The position numbers and the translations under genes were made by a program. Under the pieces are notes generated by a model. That model saw only the letters and a list, made by a program, of their open reading frames with translations. It did not search any database and was not told where the DNA came from. From positions 515,744 to 579,743 of the forward strand of contig NZ_CP011941.1 of assembly GCF_001040845.1 (NCBI RefSeq): DNA of 64,000 nucleotides. Direction: 5' to 3'. Source of the DNA: Synechococcus sp. WH 8020 (GTDB lineage Bacteria; Cyanobacteriota; Cyanobacteriia; PCC-6307; Cyanobiaceae). This document shows positions 52,251-61,730 of this stretch, piece after piece; position 1 is the first letter of the stretch, and each line of letters opens with the position of its first letter.

Positions 52251-52373
52251 ATGGACCTTCGGCTCGTGCTCGTTGCTTCTCCGATCCTTCTGGCACTTGC
52301 CTGGGCTGGGTTCAACATCGGTCGTGCTGCTGTTGGGCAGCTCCAGCTGATGATCAAACGAAGCCGTGCTTGA
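52251..52373 (+). CDS. psbY: Photosystem II protein Y
   Basis: A 40-aa single-span subunit at the periphery of photosystem II. Sequence MDLRLVLVASPILLALAWAG, then NIGRAAVGQLQLMIKRSRA: the MDLR start, the A.P....AW..FNIGRAA motif and the basic tail are the PsbY signature. Too short for ordinary ORF calling. It lies between the gamma-CA gene and trmFO, 27 bases after the former. Confidence 0.95.
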   Translation: MDLRLVLVASPILLALAWAGFNIGRAAVGQLQLMIKRSRA

Positions 52374-52416
52374 TGGTGATCGATAGGGTTGAGCTGAGTT
52401 CTCGATTCCATCGTCC

Positions 52417-53796
52417 TTGAGCGAACAGTCTTCGGTTGTTGTGATTGGTGCCGGCCTTGCCGGTACAGAAGCTGCTTGGCAGGTCGCGAACGCTGGCGTT
52501 CCCGTCACGCTCTGGGAAATGCGCCCTATCAAGCGATCCCCCGCTCATCACAGCTCTGAATTTGCTGAGCTTGTTTGCAGCAACAGCTTCGGAGCTCTCA
52601 GTAGTGACCGTGCATCAGGGTTGTTGCAGGAAGAGTTAAGGCGCCTCGGATCACTCGTCATCCAAACAGCTGATCATCACTCCGTTCCCGCCGGCGGAGC
52701 TCTTGCTGTCGATCGTGGCCGATACAGCGCAGCACTGACATCTGCCCTAGACGATCACCCTTTGGTAACGATTCGTCGAGAAGAGCAGCTAACTCTTCCA
52801 GATCCTGATCAGATCACCGTGTTGGCCACAGGCCCTCTGACCAGTGAAGCGTTGGCCGATGATCTACGCGTTTTCACAGGCCGAGAAGATTGCCATTTCT
52901 TCGATGCGGCGAGCCCGATCGTTGAGGGTGAAAGTATTGATATGACCAAGGCTTTTCGGGCCAGTCGCTACGACAAGGGCGATGCCGACTACATCAATTG
53001 CCCAATGGATCGAGACCAGTTTTTGGCGTTTCGAACCGCCCTGCTGGAGGCCGAACAAGCCGATCTGAAGGACTTTGACAAGAACAGTGCCACTTTTTTT
53101 GAGGGCTGCTTGCCGATTGAAGAGTTGGCCCGTCGTGGAGAGGACACGATGCGTTATGGACCTCTCAAGCCAATTGGTTTATGGGATCCGCGCTGGGGAG
53201 ATGTGAATGACCGTGATGTGCGGCGCGCAAAACGGGCCTATGCCGTTGTTCAATTGCGGCAGGAAGATAAGGATGGGAGGCTCTGGAATCTCGTGGGTTT
53301 CCAGACCAATCTCAAGTGGGGAGAACAGAAACGGGTGCTGCGTTTAATCCCAGGGTTAGAGCAGGCCGATTTTGTTCGTTTTGGGGTGATGCATCGCAAC
53401 ACCTTTTTGGAGGCTCCAGAACTGTTGGAGCCAACTCTTCAGTTTCGACGCCGCCCTCATTTGCTCGCTGCTGGTCAAATCACAGGCACTGAGGGATATG
53501 CAGCCGCTGTTGCAGGAGGCTGGTTGGCGGGTACAAATGCAGCACGGTTGGTTCATGGTCATGACCCGATCCAGTTGCCACACACCACGATGATTGGGGC
53601 ACTCACCCATTTCATTAGTGAGGCGCCGTCTGGAAAATTTCAACCGATGCCCCCTAACTTTGGCTTGATGCCTGAACTTCAGGAGCGCATTAAAGAGAAG
53701 CGAGCCCGTTATGGGGCTTATCGCGACAGAGCCTTGGCGGATCTTCAGCAAACCATCGATGAGAGCCAGGTAGCCAATGTCGCTTGCACCGCTTGA
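52417..53796 (+). CDS. trmFO: tRNA U54 methyltransferase TrmFO
   Basis: FAD- and folate-dependent enzyme making ribothymidine at U54 of the tRNA T-loop, using methylenetetrahydrofolate. FAD-binding [14 protein letters not shown] at the N-terminus, the family block [20 protein letters not shown] and the Cys motif [20 protein letters not shown] (quoted in part), a mid-region GYFE-like [10 protein letters not shown], and [20 protein letters not shown] near the end. Length 459 aa is normal. TTG start. It overlaps the next gene by 20 bases. Confidence 0.95.
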   Translation: MSEQSSVVVIGAGLAGTEAAWQVANAGVPVTLWEMRPIKRSPAHHSSEFAELVCSNSFGALSSDRASGLLQEELRRLGSLVIQTADHHSVPAGGALAVDRGRYSAALTSALDDHPLVTIRREEQLTLPDPDQITVLATGPLTSEALADDLRVFTGREDCHFFDAASPIVEGESIDMTKAFRASRYDKGDADYINCPMDRDQFLAFRTALLEAEQADLKDFDKNSATFFEGCLPIEELARRGEDTMRYGPLKPIGLWDPRWGDVNDRDVRRAKRAYAVVQLRQEDKDGRLWNLVGFQTNLKWGEQKRVLRLIPGLEQADFVRFGVMHRNTFLEAPELLEPTLQFRRRPHLLAAGQITGTEGYAAAVAGGWLAGTNAARLVHGHDPIQLPHTTMIGALTHFISEAPSGKFQPMPPNFGLMPELQERIKEKRARYGAYRDRALADLQQTIDESQVANVACTA

Positions 53797-54730
53797 AGCG
53801 CGTCAAATCGAAATCCGCTCGTTACGCATTGGCGTCTATGCCAGCGCCTGTATGGCCGTGGCTGGGATTGGCGTTCACTTGCTTTCAGGGTCCTATGCCC
53901 TTCTCCTCGATGGTCTTTATTCCGCGGTGATGGTGGGTTCAGGTCTTGTCGCTTCGAGGATTAGTCGCAATGTGGTGCGTCCTCCCGACCGGGCCTACCC
54001 CTACGGCTACGACGGTCAAGAAGCCTTATACGTCTTATTCCGTTCACTTGTCTTGATCGGTGTCCTCAGTTTTGCCGCGATCAGTGGCCTGAGCACGTTG
54101 ATTGATTACGCAAGCGGAAGTTCCATTGCCGTGGTCACCCTGGGCCCCGTAGCGTTTTACTCCATTTCGATGGTGGCGATTTGCTGCGGTCTGGCATGGC
54201 GTCATCACCATGATTGGAATCGCTCCGGCCGTCAGTCTCAATTGCTTTTGACGGAGGCCAGGGCCGCGAGTATTGATGCCTTGATCAGTGGGCTTACGGG
54301 CATTGCTTTGCTCGGCGCGCCGCTGCTACAGGGGACGCCTTTGGCGTCTTTAAGTCCGATCGCCGATTCAATCTTGGTGTTGGTGGTGAGCATGGTCATC
54401 CTGAAAGATCCTGTGCAGACCTTTTTGAATTCGCTTGGACAGGCAGCAGGTGCATCTGCAGAAACCGAGATCGTCCGCAGCACTCGACTTGCTCTGGAAG
54501 ACTTGCTGGCCGGGTTGTCATGTTGGCTGTTGGATCTCACCGTGATGCAGGTGGGCCGCACGTCTTTTGTGGTGGTGTATCTCAATCCCAATCAACCGAT
54601 GGATGGGGCTGCCATAGATCTGATCCGAGAACGAATTGAGGAGCGCTGTGGGGAGCTCTTAGCCATGCCGGTGCGATCAGAAGTGATTTTGACCGCCACC
54701 CCTCCCTTTTCCACGACCGGAGCCTCCTAG
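53777..54730 (+). CDS. CDF-like membrane protein lacking half the metal site
   Basis: A 317-aa protein with the cation-diffusion-facilitator layout: six hydrophobic segments to ~210, then a ferredoxin-like cytosolic domain ([20 protein letters not shown]). The usual transport site is D-xxx-D in segment 2 and H-xxx-D in segment 5. Here segment 2 reads [11 protein letters not shown] (the second Asp is Ser) and segment 5 reads [11 protein letters not shown] (the His is Ala). [11 protein letters not shown] corresponds to the GxxKxE loop. It may move another ion or act as a regulator. Overlaps trmFO by 20 bases. Confidence 0.75.
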   Translation: MSLAPLEARQIEIRSLRIGVYASACMAVAGIGVHLLSGSYALLLDGLYSAVMVGSGLVASRISRNVVRPPDRAYPYGYDGQEALYVLFRSLVLIGVLSFAAISGLSTLIDYASGSSIAVVTLGPVAFYSISMVAICCGLAWRHHHDWNRSGRQSQLLLTEARAASIDALISGLTGIALLGAPLLQGTPLASLSPIADSILVLVVSMVILKDPVQTFLNSLGQAAGASAETEIVRSTRLALEDLLAGLSCWLLDLTVMQVGRTSFVVVYLNPNQPMDGAAIDLIRERIEERCGELLAMPVRSEVILTATPPFSTTGAS

Positions 54731-54761
54731 GGTCTGGATCGAAGGATGAATCGTCGCTCCG

Positions 54762-56297
54762 ATGCCTGACTGGGATGTAATTGTCATCGGATCTGGGATT
54801 GGTGGCCTGGTCACAGCATCACAACTGGCCGCGAAGGGAGCGAAGACCCTGGTTCTCGAGCGCTATCTGATTCCTGGTGGTTCTGGAGGCAGCTTTCGCA
54901 GAGAGGGATACACCTTCGATGTTGGTGCTTCGATGATTTTTGGCTTTGGAGAGAAGGGGCACACCAACCTGCTCACCAGAGCCCTGGCCGACGTGGGCCA
55001 ACACTGCGCGACGGTTCCTGATGCTGTGCAGCTTGAATATCACCTTCCAGACGGCCTCACGATGGCTGTGGACAGGAACTACGACGACTTCATCACGCGA
55101 ATGAGTGCCCGCTTTCCCCATGAAGCCAAGGGCATTAGCGCTTTTTATGAGACCTGTTGGCAGGTGTTTCGTTGTTTAGATGCGATGCCTTTGCTTTCTT
55201 TGGAGGATCCGGCTTATCTCGCAAAAGTATTTTTTAAGGCGCCACTTGCTTGCCTTGGTCTGGCTCGGTGGCTCCCTTTCAATGTTGGAGATGTGGCCAA
55301 AAAGCACATCAAGGATGAGGATCTTTTACGTCTGATCGACATGGAATGCTTTTGCTGGTCTGTGATGCCAGCAGATCGCACACCCATGATCAATGCAGGC
55401 ATGGTGTTTTCCGATCGGCATGCCGGTGGCATCAACTATCCGAAAGGTGGCGTAGGTGTGATCGCCAAAAAACTCGTGGCTGGTCTGGAAGCCAATGGTG
55501 GCGAAATTCGCTACAAGCATCGCGTAACCAACGTTTTGATTGAACAAGGTCAGGCTGTTGGCGTTCGGCTTGCCGATGGCGAGGAGCTAAGAGCTAAGCG
55601 GATTGTGAGTAACGCCACCCGCTGGGATACCTTCGCCGGGAAAGAGTCACCACAGTCAACTCTGGTTGGCCCTGATCACACGCCAGCCTCTGAAACGACA
55701 TGGCGCAAGCGTTACCAGCCCGCATCATCATTCCTGTCCCTCCACCTCGGCGTTGATGCATCTGTGGTTCCTGAGGGTTTTCATTGTCATCACTTGTTGC
55801 TTGAGGACTGGGCCGAGATGGAAGCAGAGCAAGGGGTGGTGTTCGTATCGATGCCATCTCTGCTCGATCCTTCTCTGGCTCCAACTGGACGTCACATCCT
55901 GCACACCTTTACGCAGAGTGATATGCGCTACTGGAAAGGCCTCTCCCCCTCGGCTTATGCCGAGAAGAAACAGAAGGATGCCGATCGCTTAATTGAGCGG
56001 TTAGAGGCACTCCTTCCTGGATTAAAGAGTTCAATTGAGTTCAAGGAAGTCGGGACACCCCGCACGCATCGGCGCTTCCTTGGCCGTATGGGTGGTAGCT
56101 ATGGGCCGATTCCGGCGAATCAACTTCCTGGGTTGTTGCCGATGCCGTTTAACCGCACCGGTTTGAAAAACCTGTACTGCGTTGGTGATTCCTGCTTCCC
56201 CGGTCAGGGGCTCAATGCAGTTGCCTTTAGTGGTTACGCCTGCAGCCACAGAATTGGGGCGGACCTTGGCCTGAACCCTTGGTCTCTTCCAGATTGA
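54762..56297 (+). CDS. crtH: Carotenoid (prolycopene) isomerase
   Basis: FAD/NAD(P)-dependent CRTISO enzyme that converts 7,9,9',7'-tetra-cis-lycopene (prolycopene) to all-trans-lycopene, needed for beta-carotene. Dinucleotide-binding motif IVIGSGIGGLVTASQLAAKG, then VLERYLIPGGSGGSF and RREGYTFDVGASMIFGFGEK, all CRTISO signatures. C-terminal FAD site NLYCVGDSCFPGQGLNAVAF. The 511-aa length is right. ATG preceded by no clear Shine-Dalgarno but fits homologues. Membrane-associated; 31 bases after the CDF-like gene, perhaps in the same transcript. Confidence 0.95.
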   Translation: MPDWDVIVIGSGIGGLVTASQLAAKGAKTLVLERYLIPGGSGGSFRREGYTFDVGASMIFGFGEKGHTNLLTRALADVGQHCATVPDAVQLEYHLPDGLTMAVDRNYDDFITRMSARFPHEAKGISAFYETCWQVFRCLDAMPLLSLEDPAYLAKVFFKAPLACLGLARWLPFNVGDVAKKHIKDEDLLRLIDMECFCWSVMPADRTPMINAGMVFSDRHAGGINYPKGGVGVIAKKLVAGLEANGGEIRYKHRVTNVLIEQGQAVGVRLADGEELRAKRIVSNATRWDTFAGKESPQSTLVGPDHTPASETTWRKRYQPASSFLSLHLGVDASVVPEGFHCHHLLLEDWAEMEAEQGVVFVSMPSLLDPSLAPTGRHILHTFTQSDMRYWKGLSPSAYAEKKQKDADRLIERLEALLPGLKSSIEFKEVGTPRTHRRFLGRMGGSYGPIPANQLPGLLPMPFNRTGLKNLYCVGDSCFPGQGLNAVAFSGYACSHRIGADLGLNPWSLPD

Positions 56298-56559
56298 TCG
56301 GTTAGCAGCAGCATCCGAGGCTGTGTTGGTTCTTTTTAACTCCTGTGATTGATTCGTGTGGGCAAGGAACCATTCTCCTCAAATTGCCAATGATTTAGCT
56401 GTGACGGTGATTGATAACTTTTTCGAGGCTCCATTAAATCCCACACTCGACCACATGGCATAGGTAGATCATGCTTTGGATTGTTGTCTTTGCCTAAGGC
56501 TGGGCCACTCTGGTAACGCCCATCATGGAGTCCATCCCTCCCAGTGCCGCTGAATTGGC

Positions 56560-57309
56560 TCACGATCTCGAGAGGAGAGGGGAAGCCGTGTGGACTGAAT
56601 CTGTGGTTGTAGTTGTTCTGATTTCCCTAGTGTTGTGAGTAGTCATTGAAGGTTTAGGTTTAGCGATACCTAAGGTGTTGTAATAAGCAGCCTCTAAAGC
56701 ATTCTCATAGTTCCTGAGGTGCTTCCTCAGGCTTGCCTCTGCCTCCATATTTGCAGTGGTTAGTGGTGGTTTAAGCATCACCCAATAAGGTGACATAAGG
56801 GGATCTATCGAGCAGCGGCTACCCTCGGGCCAATCCTTGGCAAGTTCAAAGGGGTTGCTGTTGGAGATAACATTGGCCATCCACTTAGAGTGCTTGCGAT
56901 CTATCCAAGAGTGAGATTGCCTGATGCGAACTTTAATCACATTCGTTACAAATTTATCCCATTTGGATTGTTTCTCCAGGTTGTTCTTCTTCAGCCTCAG
57001 AAGACGTAGGTAGTAACCATTGTGGTGTAATTTCTGTTTGAGGTATAGGCGATCTCTTCTCTCTTGGCTAGTCTGTCTAATCCTCTGCTTGAGTCGCCTG
57101 AGAGCCTCTGCAGAGGCTTTTTCTTGATGTTGTTTGTCATGGGCTGTCTTCTCGCTAGGAGTCCTACAAAGGGTGTCTAGATCGTTCTGGTAGGTTGAGA
57201 GAACTGAATGTGAATAGAGGTATTTGCAATCAAGGATCTTCTTTTTTTGAGCTCCCGACGTGATGCGCTGGAATCGACTAGGCGAAGGAGATCTACTTGA
57301 ATTGTTCAT
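56560..57309 (-). CDS. Unknown basic coiled protein, 249 aa
   Basis: Second of two overlapping genes. The product is basic and helical: QEKASAEALRRLKQRIRQTS, then RRDRLYLKQKLHHNGYYLRL, later a Trp/Lys-rich part (WIDRKHSKWMANVI) and a Thr/Ser-rich C-terminus. No membrane segment, signal peptide or recognised domain. High Lys/Arg content suggests nucleic-acid contact, but that is speculation. Its ATG lies 17 bases inside the preceding gene, so it is coupled to it. The unit stands alone between crtH and a membrane-protein gene and differs in style from its core neighbours. Confidence 0.6.
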   Translation of the reverse strand: MNNSSRSPSPSRFQRITSGAQKKKILDCKYLYSHSVLSTYQNDLDTLCRTPSEKTAHDKQHQEKASAEALRRLKQRIRQTSQERRDRLYLKQKLHHNGYYLRLLRLKKNNLEKQSKWDKFVTNVIKVRIRQSHSWIDRKHSKWMANVISNSNPFELAKDWPEGSRCSIDPLMSPYWVMLKPPLTTANMEAEASLRKHLRNYENALEAAYYNTLGIAKPKPSMTTHNTREIRTTTTTDSVHTASPLLSRS

Positions 57310-57499
57310 TGATGGTTCCTAATTGTGCAACATTTATCTGCGTACGCGCAGGCTTAAGCCCAAGTGGTTTTGTGGGCGGTTTAGGGGCTTCCCGGAGAGC
57401 TGTCTTGCCTTCTGCACGTTGAATACGATCACCAAAGTAAGAGCCCACATCCTCTGTCTTCTTTCTGCGCATTTCCTGAGCTTCTAATGAAGAACTCAT
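57293..57499 (-). CDS. Unknown small protein, 68 aa, with the basic coiled gene
   Basis: Upstream partner of the 249-aa gene. Product MSSSLEAQEMRRKKTEDVGS..., with a Pro/Lys-rich middle (EAPKPPTKPLGLKPARTQ) and no membrane segment. It looks largely disordered. The close overlap supports a two-gene unit. Not recognised. Confidence 0.5.
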   Translation of the reverse strand: MSSSLEAQEMRRKKTEDVGSYFGDRIQRAEGKTALREAPKPPTKPLGLKPARTQINVAQLGTINEQFK

Positions 57500-58180
57500 T
57501 AGCGGCTCGGGTGTAAAGGTTTCAGTGGTTATTATTCTTCCTTCAGTTGTTTCTCAATTTTCCACGGACGTCTCTCCACTGCTTTAAGAGTGGTAAGGCT
57601 CTACTGTGCAGCACTCGCCCTTAGCTCGGGTTGAAGTGTTGATGTCAATAGTTAATGGCTTGGTAATATTTAGCGTTGATGTTCTCACCCTCAAAAAGAG
57701 CTGTTCGAGGTCGGATATCTGCTCTCTATGTTTTTGATGCTCTGGATTGGCGGCAAGGATCCCCCATAGAGCTGATTAGTGCTCCAACTCTGATAATTGT
57801 TTGATCACTTTTATGGAATGGGATGGATTAGTCATCTGCGAAAATGAGCATGAAGCGATTCCTCCAGTGTTTGGAGACTGGCTACGCTTTTCTATCCCCT
57901 ATCAGAGCACTGATCAGGCTAGATCGTCTGCTTTTTGATCTACTTGCCCCCTTATGAAGCCCAGGTTTCGTGCTCTTGCGTATAACTGCTAAATCACATC
58001 GATTCCTGGATGGAGATGAATTCCTTTAATGTGTCCTTTAAGATGCATTGGTATACCTAGGCTCTCTTAACGGTTCATGCGATTGGGTGAATTCAGGAAA
58101 GGTCGTGAGGCAAGCGTATTGGTTGGGTATTACGGATCCAATGACGTGATCGAGCCCTTGCCGGGATCTGCGGAGGATCG
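57500..58180. other. Gene-free interval
   Basis: About 680 bases with no supported ORF. It contains the upstream regions of two divergent units. No structured RNA was recognised. Confidence 0.4.
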
Positions 58181-58726
58181 ATGAACGAATGCCGCCATTG
58201 TTTTCAGCTCTCCCCGTTGATTCGTGGGACGTTGATCAGCGTCTACTTGGCTTTGGTTTTGCCATTGCCAGCCCTGGCACCCGAATCTCTGAGGTTGTGG
58301 CTGTTTGCTGCTGTTCCATTGGGATTGTTTGTTGTGTTGGCGATGCTCAGTGAACAAGTCACCGTCACAGATACTGGAATCACTGTTGGACACCCGCTTT
58401 GGAGCAGCTGGCTGCTGCGTCGAGGATGGAGCCTGAAATGGGCCGAGATGAAAGCCCTCGTTCCTGTGGGTACGAGTCAAGGCGGGAAGGTGTTTTACAT
58501 CACAACCCATGATCAGAGTCACCGTCTGCTTCCCCAGCGTTTAGAACACTTTGATCGTTTTCTCGATCTGATTGAATCTCAGAGCTCATTGCGAACGACG
58601 GGAATTGGTAGGTTGACACCTCCTTGGACTTATCAGCTTTTGGCAGCATTAGCTGGTTTGATGCTTGTTGGTGAAGGATTCGTAGCTATTGCTATTCATC
58701 AAGGTTTGATCATTATCCCTTCATGA
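58181..58726 (+). CDS. Membrane protein, 181 aa, unknown
   Basis: Start fixed by GGAGG four bases before ATG. Layout: a pair of hydrophobic segments near residues 15-65 (LISVYLALVLPLPALA, LRLWLFAAVPLGLFVVLAML), a soluble PH-like middle (VTVTDTGITVGHPLWSSWLL, WAEMKALVPVGTSQGGKVFY), and a final membrane segment (YQLLAALAGLMLVGEGFVAI). It resembles small cyanobacterial proteins with a bacterial-PH-type domain, a loose impression only. Function unknown. Confidence 0.75.
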   Translation: MNECRHCFQLSPLIRGTLISVYLALVLPLPALAPESLRLWLFAAVPLGLFVVLAMLSEQVTVTDTGITVGHPLWSSWLLRRGWSLKWAEMKALVPVGTSQGGKVFYITTHDQSHRLLPQRLEHFDRFLDLIESQSSLRTTGIGRLTPPWTYQLLAALAGLMLVGEGFVAIAIHQGLIIIPS

Positions 58727-59343
58727 TCAGGTAGCTCTAGAGGGATTTATTCGTTGTTTGAATTAAAGAGTAAGAATGAAAAAGAGTTCTTTTTGGGCTT
58801 CTATTGTGCAGCTGAATGACTTCTTGTTGTTTAATTTAGATTAGCGGCACTGATAGCAGATTGTGGAGATCAGTGCCACGTTTAAGATAACGAGGCTTCC
58901 CGCGATCACAAAACTAGTCATGGTTTTGACAAGGGAGCTCAGTTCTAGTGAGCTGAATCGTTACCCTCTTAGCAGTAACTTTTGCTACCAATAGCTTTGG
59001 TTATTCCACTATCGCTGCTGGCTTAGAGCGAATCAGCTCTCTCGCCCATTCTGTTTTAGGCAGAGAGTCTTGAAAAGCAGCTGTCCAGGGTGGCAAAGCG
59101 CAAAGGGCCTTCTGGGCTGTTGGCTCGGCCACACGGCCTGTGACGCCATGTTCTCACTTTCTGAGCTTCTCAGAGGCCCATACCCAAAACTCAGCTCAGC
59201 CAAGATCAGGAGAGAGCCACAACGTCTGCGGATGCTGTTTCGTCAGAAGTCACCGATCCATCTCGATGGGGCAATTGATTGGGTGATTTCCCTAACCAAT
59301 TGCACCGATCGAGCTATTGCACAAGCCATCACACGACCCACTC
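58727..59343. other. Gene-poor interval
   Basis: About 620 bases. It includes a possible 26-aa membrane peptide on the minus strand (58841-58921) and a plus-strand ORF at 59070-59354 that overlaps the regulator gene and has no support. Confidence 0.4.
58841..58921 (-). CDS. Possible 26-aa single-span peptide
   Basis: ORF MTSFVIAGSLVILNVALIST..., ending ICYQCR: one hydrophobic helix with a basic end, the size of the smallest thylakoid subunits, but not matching one I recognise. No ribosome-binding site. Could be chance. Confidence 0.3.
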   Translation of the reverse strand: MTSFVIAGSLVILNVALISTICYQCR

Positions 59344-60108
59344 TTAGTCCCTGATGTTTTCAAGGCTGAATCGGTAGCCCTGTTGGCGAACGGTTGTGAT
59401 GCCGCCCCCATCTCCCAATCCTGCTTGTTCCAGTTTGCGCCTCAGTGTGAGTACCTGGGTGTCAACGGATCGTGGTCCTCCACTGAAGGGAGGCCATGCC
59501 ATACGCAGCAATTCCTGTCGACTTCGCACCATTCCGGGTGGCATCAACAGAGCGCAGAGCAAGGCGAATTCCCGTGGGCTGAGCTCAACAGGCTTCTCTC
59601 GCAGGGTGACCTGTCGAAGTAGGAGGTGAACTTCTAGGGGGCCAACACTGACGCGCTCCTGAAGACCGCTGTGGCCTCGTTTCAGCAATGTGCGGCAGCG
59701 TGCAGCTAACTCCTCGAGCCCAAAGGGCTTACGGAGCACGTCGTCAGCACCATCGTCGAGTAGTCCTACGACCGGTTCAGCGCCTGTGCGTGCGGTTAAG
59801 ACAATGACTGGCGAGCGCAATTGCTGTGCCAAGCGCAAAGCTGAACTTTGCTCAAGGAGCTCAGCACAAACCAACAGATCAGGAGATTGGTCCTGACAAA
59901 GCTCTTGAGCTTCTGCAGGGGAGGCAACCGCTGCAGTCAGGTGCCCGTCTTGACGCAGACGCTGAACCAGAACAGTTCTCAGCTTGGGATGGGGCTCAAC
60001 AACCAGAACCCGGAACGGTTCTCGAGGTTGACCTGCAGACGGCAAAAATTGTGAAGTGGAGACCAAGTCAGGACTGTTGTCCAGAAGGTCCCGAGATGAG
60101 GAGGTCAC
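59344..60108 (-). CDS. OmpR-type response regulator with degenerate receiver
   Basis: A 254-aa protein: N-terminal receiver fold (~33-150) and C-terminal winged-helix DNA-binding domain (~160-250: EKPVELSPREFALLCALLMP, RRSVDTQ-type PRSVDTQVLTLRRKLEQAGL, TTVRQQGYRF). In the receiver, the acidic pair is EPH (VLVVEPHPKLR) instead of DD, and the phosphorylated Asp is replaced by Ala (PDLLVCAELLEQ). The later Thr (VLTARTG) and Lys (LRKPFG) remain. It cannot be phosphorylated in the normal way, so it probably senses another signal or acts constitutively. GTG start. Confidence 0.88.
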   Translation of the reverse strand: MTSSSRDLLDNSPDLVSTSQFLPSAGQPREPFRVLVVEPHPKLRTVLVQRLRQDGHLTAAVASPAEAQELCQDQSPDLLVCAELLEQSSALRLAQQLRSPVIVLTARTGAEPVVGLLDDGADDVLRKPFGLEELAARCRTLLKRGHSGLQERVSVGPLEVHLLLRQVTLREKPVELSPREFALLCALLMPPGMVRSRQELLRMAWPPFSGGPRSVDTQVLTLRRKLEQAGLGDGGGITTVRQQGYRFSLENIRD

Positions 60109-60184
60109 ACAGCAGGGAAAACCGCGCTTACGCTAGTACCATTCCACTGAATGCTGGTAGCAGAGGCTGCAGCTCACACCAAAG

Positions 60185-60457
60185 ATGACATCCCTACAGC
60201 ATCCGGAAGCTATTCGACACTTCCAGTCGCTGTGCGATGCCTGTCAGGAGCTGACCACCAGATACCACAGCCCGTCTGAGCTCAGGCTGTATGCGGATGG
60301 TTATTTGCACGCACTAAGGCGCAGTAGTGCACTCGAAACTCGCGACATGGCTCGACTTGAGTCGCTTGTTGAGCGCTGGATTATGGATCCATCAAGCTTT
60401 ATTGGGCCCGATGGGGATGTCAGTACGTTGTACAGCCATCCCCATCGCGACTGGTAA
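60185..60457 (+). CDS. DUF6761 family protein, 90 aa
   Basis: Soluble cyanobacterial protein: MTSLQHPEAIRHFQSLCDAC, then ELRLYADGYLHALRRS, DMARLESLVERWIMDPSSFI and GPDGDVSTLY at the end. This matches DUF6761, function unknown, found across cyanobacteria. It is divergent from the regulator gene (76 bases between the starts). Confidence 0.75.
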   Translation: MTSLQHPEAIRHFQSLCDACQELTTRYHSPSELRLYADGYLHALRRSSALETRDMARLESLVERWIMDPSSFIGPDGDVSTLYSHPHRDW

Positions 60458-60493
60458 CGGGCCAATTTTTAGGTCAGATCGAATTGCTCAGAG

Positions 60494-60817
60494 TTAGCTG
60501 GCGAGCTCAATCTCTAATTTTTCCTTCAATTCCCCGCTGTTGTACATCTCGATCAAGATGTCGGATCCACCCATGAATTCCCCTTTGACATACACCTGAG
60601 GAATGGTGGGCCACTCTGAGTAATCCTTGATGCCCTGACGGATTTCCATGTCAGACAAAACATCAAAGGTCTCAAAACTCATGCCCAGGGCATTGAGGAT
60701 TTGGACAACATTGTTTGAAAAGCCGCACTGTGGCATTAATTTCGTGCCCTTCATAAACACAAAAATGGGACTTGACTGGATCAGCGCCTGAATGCGCTCT
60801 TTCGTTTGGGAATCCAT
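60494..60817 (-). CDS. grxD: Monothiol CGFS glutaredoxin (Grx4/GrxD type)
   Basis: A 107-aa protein with the CGFS active site in LMPQCGFSNNVVQILNA, the glutathione-binding WPTIPQVYVKGEFMGGSDIL and the characteristic IQSSPIFVFMKGT start. CGFS glutaredoxins hold and transfer [2Fe-2S] clusters rather than reduce disulfides. The bolA gene lies just upstream on the same strand (45 bases), and BolA and Grx4 are known to form a joint Fe-S complex, so these two act together. Confidence 0.95.
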   Translation of the reverse strand: MDSQTKERIQALIQSSPIFVFMKGTKLMPQCGFSNNVVQILNALGMSFETFDVLSDMEIRQGIKDYSEWPTIPQVYVKGEFMGGSDILIEMYNSGELKEKLEIELAS

Positions 60818-60862
60818 GGATCAAAGATGGCGATGAGGGGTAAGGACTGAAGGCGCGAACAA

Positions 60863-61096
60863 TTAGCTAGGAGTGGACGTGATGAGAGCTAAGGCGTGAA
60901 TGGCCTCACTCGCAAGGTCTTCACGCAAAGCCCCATAGACCAATTGATGCTGCTTGATTCGGGTGAGACCCTCGAATTTTGCTGACACCACAGTGACTTG
61001 GAGATGATCTCCACCTCCCGTTAGGTCTTCCACTGAGACTTGAGCATCTGGAAGAGCTCGGCGAATCGCCGAACTCACCGCCTCTGACTGAACCAT
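60863..61096 (-). CDS. bolA: BolA-family protein
   Basis: A 77-aa BolA fold if started at ATG 61096 ([18 protein letters not shown]). It has [20 protein letters not shown], with the His that ligates the shared [2Fe-2S] cluster with Grx4, and the signature [16 protein letters not shown]. The frame extends 13 codons upstream, without similarity. Together with the downstream Grx4 gene it makes the conserved BolA-Grx4 pair of iron-sulfur homeostasis. Confidence 0.92.
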   Translation of the reverse strand: MVQSEAVSSAIRRALPDAQVSVEDLTGGGDHLQVTVVSAKFEGLTRIKQHQLVYGALREDLASEAIHALALITSTPS

Positions 61097-61164
61097 GCAA
61101 CGCGGGATTGAACTGAGCTGATGCTGGCAGATCAACGTCGTGAATGACTCCTGTGGCTCGCGTC

Positions 61165-61704
61165 TTAGTTCGCTGATTTCGCCCCAGCAAAGGGAGTCTC
61201 TACAAACCCCAGCTCAACCAGGCTTTGATAGGCCTTCTGACCCTCGCTGCTGGCTGGAGTCATCAGACGCACGACCTCAACGAGAACAGGCACTGCAACT
61301 TCTGGTTGATTTTGGCGTCTGAACAAAGCGGCTAAACGCAAATTGGCCTGCGCCAAAAGGGTGAGAGCTTCGCGTCCTTTGGCATCCATCTCCCTTGGAA
61401 TCCGTGCATCCAGACCTCTGAAAGCACCACTGAGATCTCTATAAAAAGCCAACAGCTGCTTGGCCGCAGTCCGAGCGCTGTCGTAATCGGTCTTGGCTTG
61501 ATCAAGATTGCCTGATGCCACTGCTGCATCACCCCGGTTGAGAAGGGTGCGGACAGCAGCAACATTGAAGCCAGCACCGCTTGAAGCCAGAACTTTGCTC
61601 ACAGAGGAGTTGGTTCCATCTGAAGACTGAGCCACCACCTGCACGGGAGCAGCAGCCAAACCAGCCAAAAGGGCCAAGGCGGTAATGGTGAGACGGGAAC
61701 GCAT
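61165..61704 (-). CDS. Exported helical-repeat protein, 179 aa
   Basis: Signal peptide [20 protein letters not shown], then a mature, mostly helical protein with two TPR-like antiparallel pairs ([60 protein letters not shown]). The pattern of Ala-rich helices suggests protein-protein contact in the periplasm or lumen. It resembles conserved marine Synechococcus proteins of unknown function. Lies between bolA and plsC, all minus strand, with ~25 bases to the plsC stop. Confidence 0.75.
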   Translation of the reverse strand: MRSRLTITALALLAGLAAAPVQVVAQSSDGTNSSVSKVLASSGAGFNVAAVRTLLNRGDAAVASGNLDQAKTDYDSARTAAKQLLAFYRDLSGAFRGLDARIPREMDAKGREALTLLAQANLRLAALFRRQNQPEVAVPVLVEVVRLMTPASSEGQKAYQSLVELGFVETPFAGAKSAN

Positions 61705-61730
61705 GAACTGAGCAGGACAGTGGGCGGACT

